Of a stretch of 64,000 nt of DNA, positions 12,107 through 22,153 are shown piece after piece; the stretch's first letter is position 1; the number at the start of each line of letters is the position of its first letter. The DNA is taken from contig SCFE01000066.1 in the NCBI GenBank assembly GCA_004352715.1, positions 403,768 through 467,767 on the forward strand. Reading direction: 5' to 3'. The translations under genes and the position numbers were made by a program. The DNA is from Hofstenia miamia (lineage: Eukaryota; Xenacoelomorpha; Acoela). The notes under the pieces are model-generated. The model was not told the DNA's origin and did no database searches. It saw only the letters and a program-made list of their open reading frames with translations.

Positions 12107-14683
12107 TAGTAATGAAGAAAATAAAAAAAGTGTTCAGATTTCCTATTAAGAACGAAGAAAAGGAAGCATGGAGAAAAGCTATCTCGAGAACCAATCTTCC
12201 CACATCTAATGCTACAGTTGTATGTGAAAGACACTGGCCGCCCGGGTATGAAACAATAACTGCTCATGGAAAACTATGGCCAAAAAATCCCCATCTGTAT
12301 TTAAAGGATTACCTGCAAGTCTGTGGCCTTCAACTCCAGCAAAACTGCGTTCTACAAAGCGAAGCAGTGCTGCGGTAAGACGTTTTCAGCCTGACTTGTT
12401 ACAGTATTTTATTGAAGGAGATGGCATCAGAAGTCTCGATCAATTGAAATTGGGCATTATCAACCGAAGAAAAGCTTTTTTGATCATATTCCAATTAAGT
12501 ACTTTTGCTGCAAATAATGGTATTACAATTCAATCGTTGGAATATTTCACTCCTACCTGTATTCCAAAGTTTTTACTACAAATTCGTGAAGACTTTTCGT
12601 TTACAGCATATCACTATGGCAGTCGTGTCACCTTCAAGCCATTGTCAGTGAACCGCATCACTCGTCTCATCTCATTGTCAGCTGTCGAAGAAGCCATTTC
12701 ATTTGTCTGTAATATGAATGTAACTGGGAAGGAAAACGTTCTTATCGATCAGGTCTCATCAACTTCATCTTCATGTAATGTAAGTCAAAGGAAATATTCG
12801 CCTGAAACACTAGTACGAGCATTTGAATATTTTGCCACAAGCAGAGCTTTGTACAAACGTTTCCTTGAAGATTATCAGTTACCAAGTATTGCCACTCTTA
12901 CTCGTCTAACATCTAAATGTAATAATGTGAAAGATAATCAAATCCTACAAGGCTTTTTTAGTGGTGTAGAAAATCGTCAAACGACGTGATTACTGTTCAT
13001 TGATGAAGTGTATGTTAAACCGGCTCTACTTTTGCATGCAGGCTCCATATTTGGTAGAGTACTTAATAGACCAGATGAATTAGCAAACACAATGCTTGCT
13101 TTTCAAATTGTCAATTTCTTTGGTGGTCCAACTATTCTATATAAGATGTTACCAGTTAAATGTCTTAATGCTGCATTTTTGTTTGAACAATTTATGATTA
13201 TTTGGAATTGCATAGAAGAGGCAGGTGGTAATCTCTTTGGTATCATATGCGACTACAAAAGAACTAATCAGTGTTTCTATTCTAAATTCAAATGTCAAGT
13301 TAAAAAACCCTTGCTAGCAGAAAATGGTTTATATCTGCTGTTTGAATTCGTACACCTCCTGAAGTCTGTTCGAAATAATTGGATAACAGAGAAACAGCAG
13401 GTAATTGAGTTTACTGACGAAGAGCAGCATCACACAGCTAAATGGAGTGACATTGTGGACTTACTTAATTTGGAGAAAAAAGACATGTTCCGGCCATCAC
13501 ATCTCGAAGAAGTCAGTGTCTTCCCTAAACCAATTGAATGTCAAAGAGTAGCAACATTTCTCAATATCTTCTCAGATGACACAATTGCAGATTTAAAATC
13601 CAATGCAGCAGTTCACAATAATGAAGGAACAGTTTATTTTGTTTAAATATTTGTTCGATTTTGGAAAATCTTCAAATACAAAAACCCATACGGTGACAAT
13701 AGATTCAATGACCCCAACATGGCTCCAATAAAAGATGCTTCAGATCAGAGGTTAAATTTTCTGTTGAACTTGGCAAATATAGCTGACAATATGGCAGAAC
13801 AAAGAGGAAAAAGATGCAAATGTCTTACCAAAGATACAGCTAAAGCTCTTTATGTAACATGTCGAGGATTTGTCGACATTGCTAAACAGCTTTTGACTTC
13901 TACACACGAGTATATACTGTTTGGTTTACTTACAACTGATTCACTTGAAAATATGTTCGGTAGGTTAAGACAAGGAGTTGGTGGAGCATACTTTATTAAT
14001 ATTCGTCAAGTATTAGAATTAGAAAAACTTGCTATTCATCAAACTAATATCATGCTCAAATGTTACCGGCAAAACTTCTTCGAAATTGAGGCAAAATCAG
14101 TGCGATTTTTGCAGCTTCAACATGAATGAGGATTCTCTGAACATCTTTGAAGAGATGGAAATCTTAGAAGATAGCATCCNACCGGCAAAACCTTTTCGAA
14201 ATTGAGGCAAATTCGGGCTATCAGTGCGATCTTTGCAGCTTCAACATGAATGAGGATTCTCTGAACATCTTTGAAGAGATGGAAATCTTAGAAGATAGCA
14301 TCCCGAATTCTGTCAAGGAAACCTTGTTATACATTGCCGGGTATCTTGCTTTTAAGACTGAAGTAGAATCAATCGAGGACACCTAAATTAACTTTGAAAA
14401 ATTTGGTAAATTTACAAATGAACTCAACCGTGGTAAATTAAGGATACCAAACGATACTCTCTGCCAATTTGCATTCCTTGCGTGCGTGTTATTTGGAGAA
14501 GTGAAAACACAAGTGTGCATTACATCCTTGTCAAACATTCTTACGTGTTTGAAGGACTACTATCACTTTGAAATTGACAAACGAGGTGTTAAGATTCTTT
14601 CAAACATCTTTCTTAACAACTACACATCTTTTGCTACTTCAAGCAGAGAGCCAAAACAAAAAGTGCTGAAGTTATCTTGATTG
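12107..14683 (+). pseudogene. P-element / THAP9-type transposase pseudogene
   Basis: Immediately after the gap, the frame reads a truncated THAP (C2CH) zinc-finger domain: VFRFP, WRKAI, CERHW, and KLWPKNP near its end. Its first Cys lies in the gap. A one-base loss in the C-run near 12287-12292 shifts the frame, after which one frame carries most of the transposase. Family landmarks are LLFIDEVYVKPALL (first catalytic Asp at 13002), IICDYKRTNQ (Asp at 13251), FVHLLKSVRNN (about 13350), TTDSLENMFGRLRQ (acidic residues at 13938 and 13947), GYQCDLCS and LLYIAGYLAFK. In-frame stops lie at 12987, 13644 and 14384, and a further shift is produced by the duplicated join at 14180. The coding relic ends at 14678-14680. 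No terminal inverted repeats were identified. The copy is dead, but unusually complete in its core. Family assignment is firm. Confidence 0.88.
14065..14303. repeat. Direct duplication across a single N (likely unmerged contig overlap)
   Basis: Positions 14065-14179 and 14181-14303 are near-identical direct copies separated by one N at 14180. The first copy lacks 8 nt that are present in the second, and the second copy keeps the transposase frame (GYQCDLCS). This looks like two overlapping contig ends, or two haplotypes, joined without merging. A genuine tandem duplication is less likely. Confidence 0.85.
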
Positions 14684-15187
14684 CATTCCTATATACAGTA
14701 TTTACTTTATTTCAGTAAATAATAGATTGTAATTTTCTTGTTGTTCATTAATTAATTCCCTATAATGTAAATAACTTATGAAGAGCGAAGGGTAAATTAT
14801 ATTTATTTCTCATAAATATTAAATTTTGATACTGAGATTTTTAATACAATTGTCGATAATGGTGTTATTTATAAAAAAAGTAATAAGAATATGAAAAATC
14901 CCCCAATAGCATGTAATTCGTTCGCCTCCAGTTGCACGTTGCAGAGGCCTGTAGTGAAGTACGCCGTGATATGAATCAAAACACTGTTTGTAAGTTCTAC
15001 ATCGTTGTTGTGGTAGTTTTTTATTTTTGCAATTGACATTTGTCATCTGTGAAACATGTGTTTATTTTTCTCAATATTTTCATTTGAAAATAATTGTTAG
15101 TTACTACTGTTACCAAAGAAAATTAATGGTAAAATGTAATTCCAACAACATAAATTATTTGCATATAGAATTTCAATGATCTTTGAC
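14684..15187. other. No gene seen; 3' flank of the P-element relic
   Basis: AT-rich. A 75-aa minus-strand ORF (14819-15046) has no recognisable motif. The 3' terminus of the P-like element probably lies in or near this stretch but could not be defined. Confidence 0.4.
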
Positions 15188-15430
15188 AATTTTTATGTAA
15201 TTTGTATAAAAAATTGGCTACATTTTAAACAATAGACCGCAAACAAATGTGTTTGCTAACAGAACATATTCCAATGACGTCAGAGATACACCCCCGGCAA
15301 TATATACAGCCAATTATTTATGCAATATGAATAAAAAATTTGGCTACATTTTATACAATAGACTTCAAACAAATGTGTTTGTCAACAAAACCAATATATT
15401 CCAATGACGTCAGAACTACACAGACGGCCA
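15188..15430. repeat. Two tandem copies of a ~126-bp unit, each with a TGACGTCA palindrome
   Basis: The unit (GGCTACATTTT...CAATAGAC...CAAACAAATGTGTTTG...CCAATGACGTCAGA) occurs twice with a spacing of 126 bp (GGCTA at 15216 and 15342). Each copy carries the perfect 8-bp palindrome TGACGTCA (15275-15282 and 15405-15412), which is the consensus CRE/ATF site. Whether it is functional or only part of a repeat cannot be decided here. Confidence 0.8.
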
Positions 15431-17052
15431 AAGTACACAATTACATCATATCCATGCCCGCCAGTGTCAAAGGTCAATTTGTGTAACGTACTTCTGCGCA
15501 ATTATTACTACTCATAAGAAAAAGTATTGAGGTGTCAAAGCTCAGAAATATAACTCAGAGGAGAAATATTTTACATGTGTAATTGTTCTCAAATAGCAGC
15601 TTGCATTGAAAATGTATTTTCGTTTCACTAACAATTGCAGATATATTCAAAACTTAGTTTTGCTACTTAATCAATTTCACATTTTAAAAAATATCATTAA
15701 AATTAATTTGTCCTTATAAATTCTACGTTAGATAAGGCTGTAGGCGATAATAAAGCACAAAACCATAAGAAAAATATGTAAGAATCATTTAATGCTATCC
15801 CATAAAATTCAGAAGTTCTAGTTCTAGGCATTATGAAATTAGAAGTCACAACAGAAATAATGTTTTTACGAATCTTTGATTAATATTATTTATAAAAATA
15901 TGAATTTATAGAAGACTTGGATTTTATACAAATACTGCTGTCATGCACTTTTTCAAATAGCAGAGTTATGTTTCAGCCACAATTGGTGTCTTACCTCCAT
16001 GCTTTTTTTCCTCTAAATGCTATTTAAAGTGTAGTGTTAAATATTGTGTGCTACAATGAACATCAACTGTTCATCAAATATTTGTCACTAGATGGCGTAA
16101 ATTATAATCCAAGCACGACCAGACCACATGGTGGTGAGCTATACGAGCTGTGCTTTATCTCATAGTGTCCCATTGTTAGCTAATATGGACATTAGAAGTG
16201 TTAAGATACAAGTGTTTCTTCTACATCTTCCTACTGTAGATTATACATTTTGATGTTCACCTTCTTAAGCTACTATTGGCATTTGACTGAAGAGCTGGTA
16301 GGAATATCAATTTCCATGGAGAATAGGGTGTTAATGAAAAATAGACATATGATTTCTGCATTGGGACAAGAACATAATCACCCACCAAAATAGACTACAA
16401 TTAAGTTTAACATGCTTTGAGAACAGGAATCGACATTACTTGGCTGCTGCGAAGTACTATAGCATTGAGAAATTTGAAAAAAAGTTGAGCACTCAGAGAA
16501 ATCTGTTATTGTGATTACACGATTCCTGGACAAGCATCCCCATCCTTTATAAATCATGCTGCATTGCAAAAAGTTTTCACTTCACCCAGCATGACATATT
16601 ACTGAAATCTTTTTTTCATTTAGGCAGACGTGAATATTTGGGCAGAAAGTCCTTACTACTTGGAGGGTGAAAATATTGATAGCGTGAACTTTGACGTGTG
16701 AATGATAAAGCTGAATTCTCATTCATATAATTGCACATATGACAAAAATATAGATTGCTTGGAAACCAATGATTAATTCCCGCGTATTTATTAGCATAAA
16801 ATGTCTTGCGCATGCTGCACTTTCTTTTGTTGATCGCATATATTATTTAATGAACATTAAAGTTAAAAAATATCACTAAAGAAAACGTATGGGTTGTTCC
16901 ACTTTCCTTATAAGCAAAGAATAAAGCCATGAATTTTTCGTGCAAAAAGGCAAGTTCATGAATATTTGAGGCACTATATGCATATAGCACTTTGAAAGTC
17001 ATTTCCATTCAGATAAAGTACATAAATGTACAAAGACAGAGTTCTGACTGAC
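15431..17052. other. No firm gene; two weak plus-strand exon candidates
   Basis: Two short splice-bounded open stretches are phase-compatible. The first is 16240-16297, after a pyrimidine-rich acceptor, and reads LYILMFTFLSYYWHLTEEL, like a membrane helix. The second is 16624-16666 and reads ADVNIWAESPYYLE. Each is short enough to arise by chance, so they are noted rather than called. A CTCF-like core (TCACTAGATGGCG) lies at about 16086-16098. Confidence 0.25.
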
Positions 17053-17161
17053 TCATTCCACTAGCTTGGCAATAGTAGCAGTTGGAATTAACATCTCAGC
17101 CAAATTGGGAAAGTATTCTCCATATCCAGCCTCAAAAGTCAGATCTAACCGACACTTCTCC
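17053..17161 (-). CDS. Candidate terminal coding exon (35 codons + stop), product unknown
   Basis: On the minus strand an acceptor (TATTTTCTGCAG|) is followed by 35 open codons (EKCRLDLTFEAGYGEYFP, then NLAEMLIPTATIAKLVE) and a TGA at 17053-17055. GC is well above the flanks, and the entry phase requires two bases from an upstream exon. It may end a gene that includes the small exons at 19609-19653 and 19830-19883, but those end in phase 0, so at least one more exon would be needed. No family is recognised. Confidence 0.4.
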
Positions 17162-18622
17162 CTGCAGAAAATATTCTAAGTAAAAATCTTACTATTTTAA
17201 AAGAAAATGCTGTTAAAGCACTTGCAATCTGGAAGGATGAGATATTTAGTAAACTTATCTAGACTTTAAACTATTTGATATTTTGATGCTCATTAAAATG
17301 GAATCTCTCAAATTAAATTTCATTTTATTAGCTTATATTATAACTTTTTTAGATTCAATTATTAAATACTGAAAAATACTGTTTGACCTCATTATATCCC
17401 TAGCAAATGTGTAGCAACGTTATTCACAACTATTTCTAGTAAGTCATTTATAAAACCTAGAAATAGTATTTTAGGCAAAAGGGATTCTTATGGAAAATAC
17501 GCTTAAGCATATCTCTGTTTGACATGGTTTTTCAAAATTCATTAACTTGTGAAGGATTTTTTAAGAAAGAGGGTATTAACTTAAAAAAATTTCCTCAAGT
17601 TTAAACTGTTGCAGTTTTTTAATGAATTTTTCATGAGGTTCTTAGCCAAATTTTTTGATAAGATCGATATATATATATATAATGTACATATAATTATATT
17701 TCGTCAAATGCTTCATAGACAATTTCTAAGTTTAATCGTTTATATTTGTATAACCAAATTATTGGTTATTTGATCGTGGATTTCTTATGATGGGATAAAG
17801 ATTCTTGGCTAAATAATATTAGTTTTGCATTCTTTTTTAAAATTGGCGTAATGTAAGATTTTTCCATTTGATTTTTCATAATTTCGTATGCAAATTTTTA
17901 AAACGAATGTTCTATTCAAAATTCATAAATGAATTTAGGAGATGTATCATCTAAACCACATCCATTAGATCTCATTGTGTGTGATGCTTTACAGACGATA
18001 TCTAAATTTATTCGAATTTAATTGGGTTATTAATTCATTAGAAGATTAAATTTCGTCATTTCTTCAAAGCAGAGGAAAATTATTTACTAAATAAACTCCT
18101 ACCATGCTGAGGTTTTTCACATACAACTTCTTTAACACATATTGGTAGTAGAATAGGTGATTTATTAAAAGATTGCAAAAACTTAGAACAGCTATTGCTA
18201 TTTTTCATTGAACTTAATTTTCAATAAATAAAACTTTACGTAATTCATCAGAAATGCATATATTACGACCAAATTGATGATTTTTAAAGAATTGTATATA
18301 CTAACTAAATGAATTGTGTGAAATGTAAATATGATGGAAAACTATTTCGTCTATTTCTCTTCTCATGGAAATTTAGTATTGAACGTTTTTAAATAAAAAA
18401 TTGTACAAGTATTTTGTGTATACTTCTGAATTCTTCGACATCTCCACGAATAAAAACAATGAAAATTGGCAAAAAGTCTAAGTTTACATAATCTATCAAG
18501 TCAACGAATGTTATGATCTTTAGATCCTTATATTAGATAATGAAAAAATTGAATTCATGAAAATAATACATGGTCATATCAGAGCTTAGCATTTGTATAA
18601 ATTAAATCAATTATATTGCCTT

Positions 18623-18667
<45 letters not shown>

Positions 18668-19608
18668 ACTGTAGATATTCAGAAGTCAAAAATAGACTGA
18701 TCATATTCATTATGTGAAATACCACATGGAGTATCAATTAATGGAAAGTCATAATAACCAATTATGTAAATTAAATTTGGCTCACAAAAGTCAAATGAAG
18801 TTTTCATTTTCTGTAACATAGTCAGTTAACATTTCGGTAGATGACCGATATTTATTATATTTACGAACATATAAATAACAATTAAATAATTGTCCAACCG
18901 AATTATTGCACATTCGCAATTAATTGAATCCTGCAATTTGTTTATTTCAAATTACTTTTTACTTATACTTGCTCGTATACAGAAGCTTGCAATCATAATT
19001 TGTTCCTGACATTAAGGAATCATAAAATGTAAATTCATCCCAAAATAATACTTCAATGAAGCGAGTAATTAAAGCATCATATGATATGAAATAATTCATT
19101 AGAAAAATTAACTTTTCAATTTCTAAAATGCTACTGCTGCTTCCAAATATTAACTTAAAATTTCGTGTCATAGATAGTCTATACAATTGAATTCTTATTT
19201 TACTGTTATCTATGAAGAACGGTAGATTATCAACTTTAAGTCTATGATCGGTTCTATAAATAGGGCTTAGTGTAGTTATTGAGATATAATTCTCTAAATT
19301 TATAACTTTAGAAAGAAGTAATATTTTATTCTATATGCATGTGCAACCCAATGTGATATTTGGTATATACTGATTTATGTATACTAATAGTGTATTTTGC
19401 ACAAATTTTGACTAAAATTACAATAAACACAAACCATTTATTATATACAATTGAGTAAATATATTTTGCAGTTGCATATTTACAGTTGCTTTAAGGCAAA
19501 TTCGAGAAAGACGATTCTTCTAAACAAAAATATAAATACCTTAATGTTAGACATAGATTATGGCTATAAATGTGTAAATATAATTTTACTATAAAATTTG
19601 AAAAATAC
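17162..19608. other. No gene seen; two (TA)n tracts
   Basis: AT-rich, with (TA)n at about 17667-17681 and 18624-18664. A 75-codon minus-strand ORF (18959-19186) is open with no recognisable domain. Exons linking 19609 with 17161 would have to be in this region if they are one gene. Confidence 0.35.
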
Positions 19609-19653
19609 CTCGGCTGTTAGCCACTGAAGAACGAATTCCTGAAGACTTAATTC
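19609..19653 (-). CDS. Candidate 45-nt internal exon, product unknown
   Basis: The acceptor TTTCATTTTAG| is followed by 15 open codons (ELSLQEFVLQWLTAE) in phase 0 and the donor GCCGAG|GTATTT. The neighbouring candidate exon 19830-19883 is also phase 0, so the two join cleanly. They lie just downstream of the GPCR exons on the same strand. They could be an alternative C-terminal tail or a separate gene. Confidence 0.35.
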
Positions 19654-19829
19654 CTAAAATGAAATTCTCAAACATTAGATTTCAATAAAATTACTTCAAA
19701 ATTTAAAAATCTAATATATACTAAACAAAAGAATGTATTTACACAGACCTTTACTTGTTCTCGCTGTTCTATTAGTTGAACTCTAAATTTAAGAGCTTAG
19801 TTTTACTATATTACATAAACAATATGTAC

Positions 19830-19883
19830 CTGACGAAATGTATAATCATGATGTCTTAGAAATTTGAAGTAGCCCTCTTTAAT
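19830..19883 (-). CDS. Candidate 54-nt internal exon, product unknown
   Basis: A very pyrimidine-rich acceptor (GGTTTTTTTTAG|) is followed by 18 open codons (IKEGYFKFLRHHDYTFRQ) and a donor (CGTCAG|GTACAT). Only this frame is open. It joins in phase with 19609-19653. Product unknown. Confidence 0.4.
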
Positions 19884-20308
19884 CTAAAAAAAACCAAAAT
19901 CAATTATTATAAAAAATGATTTCATAATAATTAAATAACCTTTATAAATGTATACCTAACGGGGTTTGTTCAAATTTAACACATTTTGCTGTCGCGCAAC
20001 ATGGTGAACTGAAGTGGCAATATGTGACTAGAGATTTCCTCATTTGACACTTCAGATTACTTTCGGTTAAAAATATTCTCACAATAAATAAATTTTATCT
20101 AAACCGATAAGGTTACTACTACTTATCCAACATAGCTTTGTTTGTCCCCTTACTTTCAAAACAAAGTCTCTCTCCTGACAGAGAATTGGACTCAAGTATT
20201 GCAAAGATAGAATATCCAAAAATTTAAATAAGTACCGGATCCCAGGTCAAATCCCAGTTCTGAGTTAATGCAACGGTTTGTTTTCCTGTACAAAATTGGT
20301 GCTTGAAT

Positions 20309-22153
20309 TTACAAAGCCCAGCAGCATCTAGTGCCTTTATTATATCCTTGCACCTTCTTGTCCACATAGTCAAACTGTTAAAAAAGAAACAGAAAAGGAA
20401 TTTTCTCTGGACAAACTCTTTTGCAGCAAAGTTCTCTACTACTGCATAAGGGTGTATGCACATATATACCGCATATATATCTATATAGCAAATATTCACA
20501 GAATTTACTGTACCTTTGGATCCATTAAACAGTAGAATACAAATATGAATATTCCCTAAAAACAACATAAATAAAACAATATGATTTATATATCAATGTA
20601 TATTCAAATTTTAGAAATGTGTATATTTGGGTGAGATCAATATTGAACATTCAATCGAATTTTGTTTGCAAAATTTAGTTTGATTCGATTCGTGAATCAG
20701 GTGACATATTCCATATACGAAATGGCATGAACTGATAAAATTCTGGAGGGATTAAGCACATAAATTGTGATTACTATTTATTAAATCGGGAATTCGAAAA
20801 TCGGTGAAAGCATACGTCAAGCATTTGTACTCACATTAAAAAGTAGATCATATAGTGGGAAAGATCTTTTATTTGGATTTCAATGGACAAAAAAACAGAA
20901 TCTCTTGCAGTACTGTTTTTAATTAGATTCAGTATTTGTGGTTTTTGCTTACTTAATTATTAAATAAAGTTAGAATTGAAATATCTATACTCTTCAAGTA
21001 AAACGCCACATTTTAAAAATAATTGAAGACAATTTATTGTAGTATATAATGGAAACAGATAATTGCCACCGTTTTTTGCAAAAAAATCATCTAACCTGGG
21101 TGCTGCTTGATGAAATAAAAATGAGTTCAAGAGTGTCAGAATCTGTAATATAGTAGAGCAGTCCAGTGAGCCAAGAAAATCCAAATATGGGTTGAAGAAT
21201 AATACAACTCCTGGCACATTTCCTGTTAAATTACATAAAATTTTAAAAATTTAGAAACATATGCACAGCTAGCATACACTATTAATTATACGATTATGAA
21301 AAATAAACGCTAGTCATTCATAATTGTGATAGCAAAAAATGCAAGAATGAATAGACAGAATTTTATACATATACATACATAACAAACAAAAGCAGAAATT
21401 TAAATTTAATTAAGAGAACATCAAATAACAAAATCGCAGAAAATATAAAAATTAACAATGCTGAAAAACGAAATTATTAATTTCTCAGAAGAGTAGCAAT
21501 TCTTTATTATTTCTCTTTTAGAATGCATCAAATACAGTGTATATTTATACATAATATGCATACAATAATTGCTTAATTAAATCTACGTTCCAAAGTATGC
21601 TTCAATGATATAAAGGTGATCATTCGTGTATGGATGTACATATATAAATATAATGTATATATATTTGATGTATTTGTCATCACTTCTTTTGCTACTTTCA
21701 ACTATAAATTCTGTTGGTTCTATACTGTTTTGAAGAAATTTTCTGTTAGTATTATATATTGACAAAATTAATGCATGTTTTACATGTTTCAAATTTGAAC
21801 TAATTTAAAACTATAATTAAGTTAATACCAGATTTTTGAAGAAGCACTTTGCTTTGTGTTTTCAAATGATCTCCAGATGAAGCAAAGCAAGAAAAGGAAA
21901 ATGAGAACGTTTAAGATAATTACGAATGCAATTGGAGCAATGAATGACAGCAAGAGATATTTTTCGGAAGTTATCCAACAAATGTCTTCAAATCCATAGC
22001 TTTCAAATTTATCAATGGAAATAGCAAAGGCCAAGACTACCAGGGGAGAAACTATAAAAATATGAAAAAAATTCAAGAACAGCAAGAAATTAAACATGCA
22101 ATAGTCCAAAATATTCATATATTTTGAAACCTGCAACTAACTTATCAAAAAAT
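20309..22153 (-). CDS. Adhesion-type (family B2) G-protein-coupled receptor, TM4 to C-terminus, five exons
   Basis: Five minus-strand exons, all phase-compatible: 22131-22153, 21829-22051, 21096-21222, 20514-20555 and 20309-20374 (stop TAA at 20309-20311). In order they give a TM4 start (FFDKLVA, then SPLVVLAFAISID), ECL2 with the conserved Cys-Trp (FEDICWITSEK), and TM5 (LSFIAPIAFVIILNVLIFLF). TM6 follows (CIILQPIFGFSWLTGLLYY, matching the family's GxxW pattern). Then come the TM7 start (ELIFISSSSTQ) and end (GIFIFVFYCLMDPK), and a short tail ending CCWAL. The pattern resembles latrophilin-like receptors: P in TM4, CW in ECL2, N in TM5, QG-FIF-F-C in TM7. The protein would act at the plasma membrane. 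TM1-TM3 and the GAIN/extracellular exons were not found, so the gene is incomplete as described, or truncated. The tail is unusually short. Confidence 0.75.
20514..20555 (-). CDS. GPCR exon: end of TM7 (42 nt)
   Basis: The acceptor TTGTTTTTAG| precedes 14 codons reading GIFIFVFYCLMDPK, and the donor CCAAAG|GTACAG follows. The Gly completes the TQ-G motif split at the previous exon end. This is the standard TM7 'QGxFIFxFxC' signature of adhesion receptors. Confidence 0.78.
21096..21222 (-). CDS. GPCR exon: TM6 and start of TM7 (127 nt)
   Basis: The acceptor TTTAACAG| and donor CACCCAG|GTTAGA bound 127 nt. The first base completes a Trp codon begun in the previous exon. The frame then reads through TM6 (PIFGFSWLTGLLYY) into the beginning of TM7. 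The longest open frame in this patch is a different one and should not be used for the gene model. Confidence 0.75.
21829..22051 (-). CDS. GPCR exon: TM4, ECL2, TM5 and ICL3 (223 nt)
   Basis: The acceptor is ATTTTTATAG| and the donor is AAATCTG|GTATTA. The exon contains two hydrophobic helices around SYGFEDICWITSEK, with the conserved Cys that pairs with TM3 in this receptor class. ICL3 is basic and serine-rich (RSFENTKQSASSK). Confidence 0.8.

Noticed and set aside
11044-12378. Long 'ORFs' of 357-440 codons on both strands
   Set aside because: They are open only because 1000 N codons translate as X. The true coding part is the THAP segment after 12107.
18959-19186. 75-codon minus-strand ORF
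   Set aside because: No domain, no good acceptor, AT-driven composition; kept only as a possible link between exons.
20236-20373. Longer exon reading LTMWTRRCKDIIKALDAAGL
   Set aside because: It is open and splice-bounded, but its phase does not fit the preceding TM7 exon. The in-phase reading gives a short tail and a stop.
20960-21217. 85-codon minus-strand ORF reading GVVLFFNPYLDFLG
   Set aside because: The same DNA in another frame gives the TM6/TM7 sequence of the GPCR, in phase with its neighbours. This frame is a shadow.
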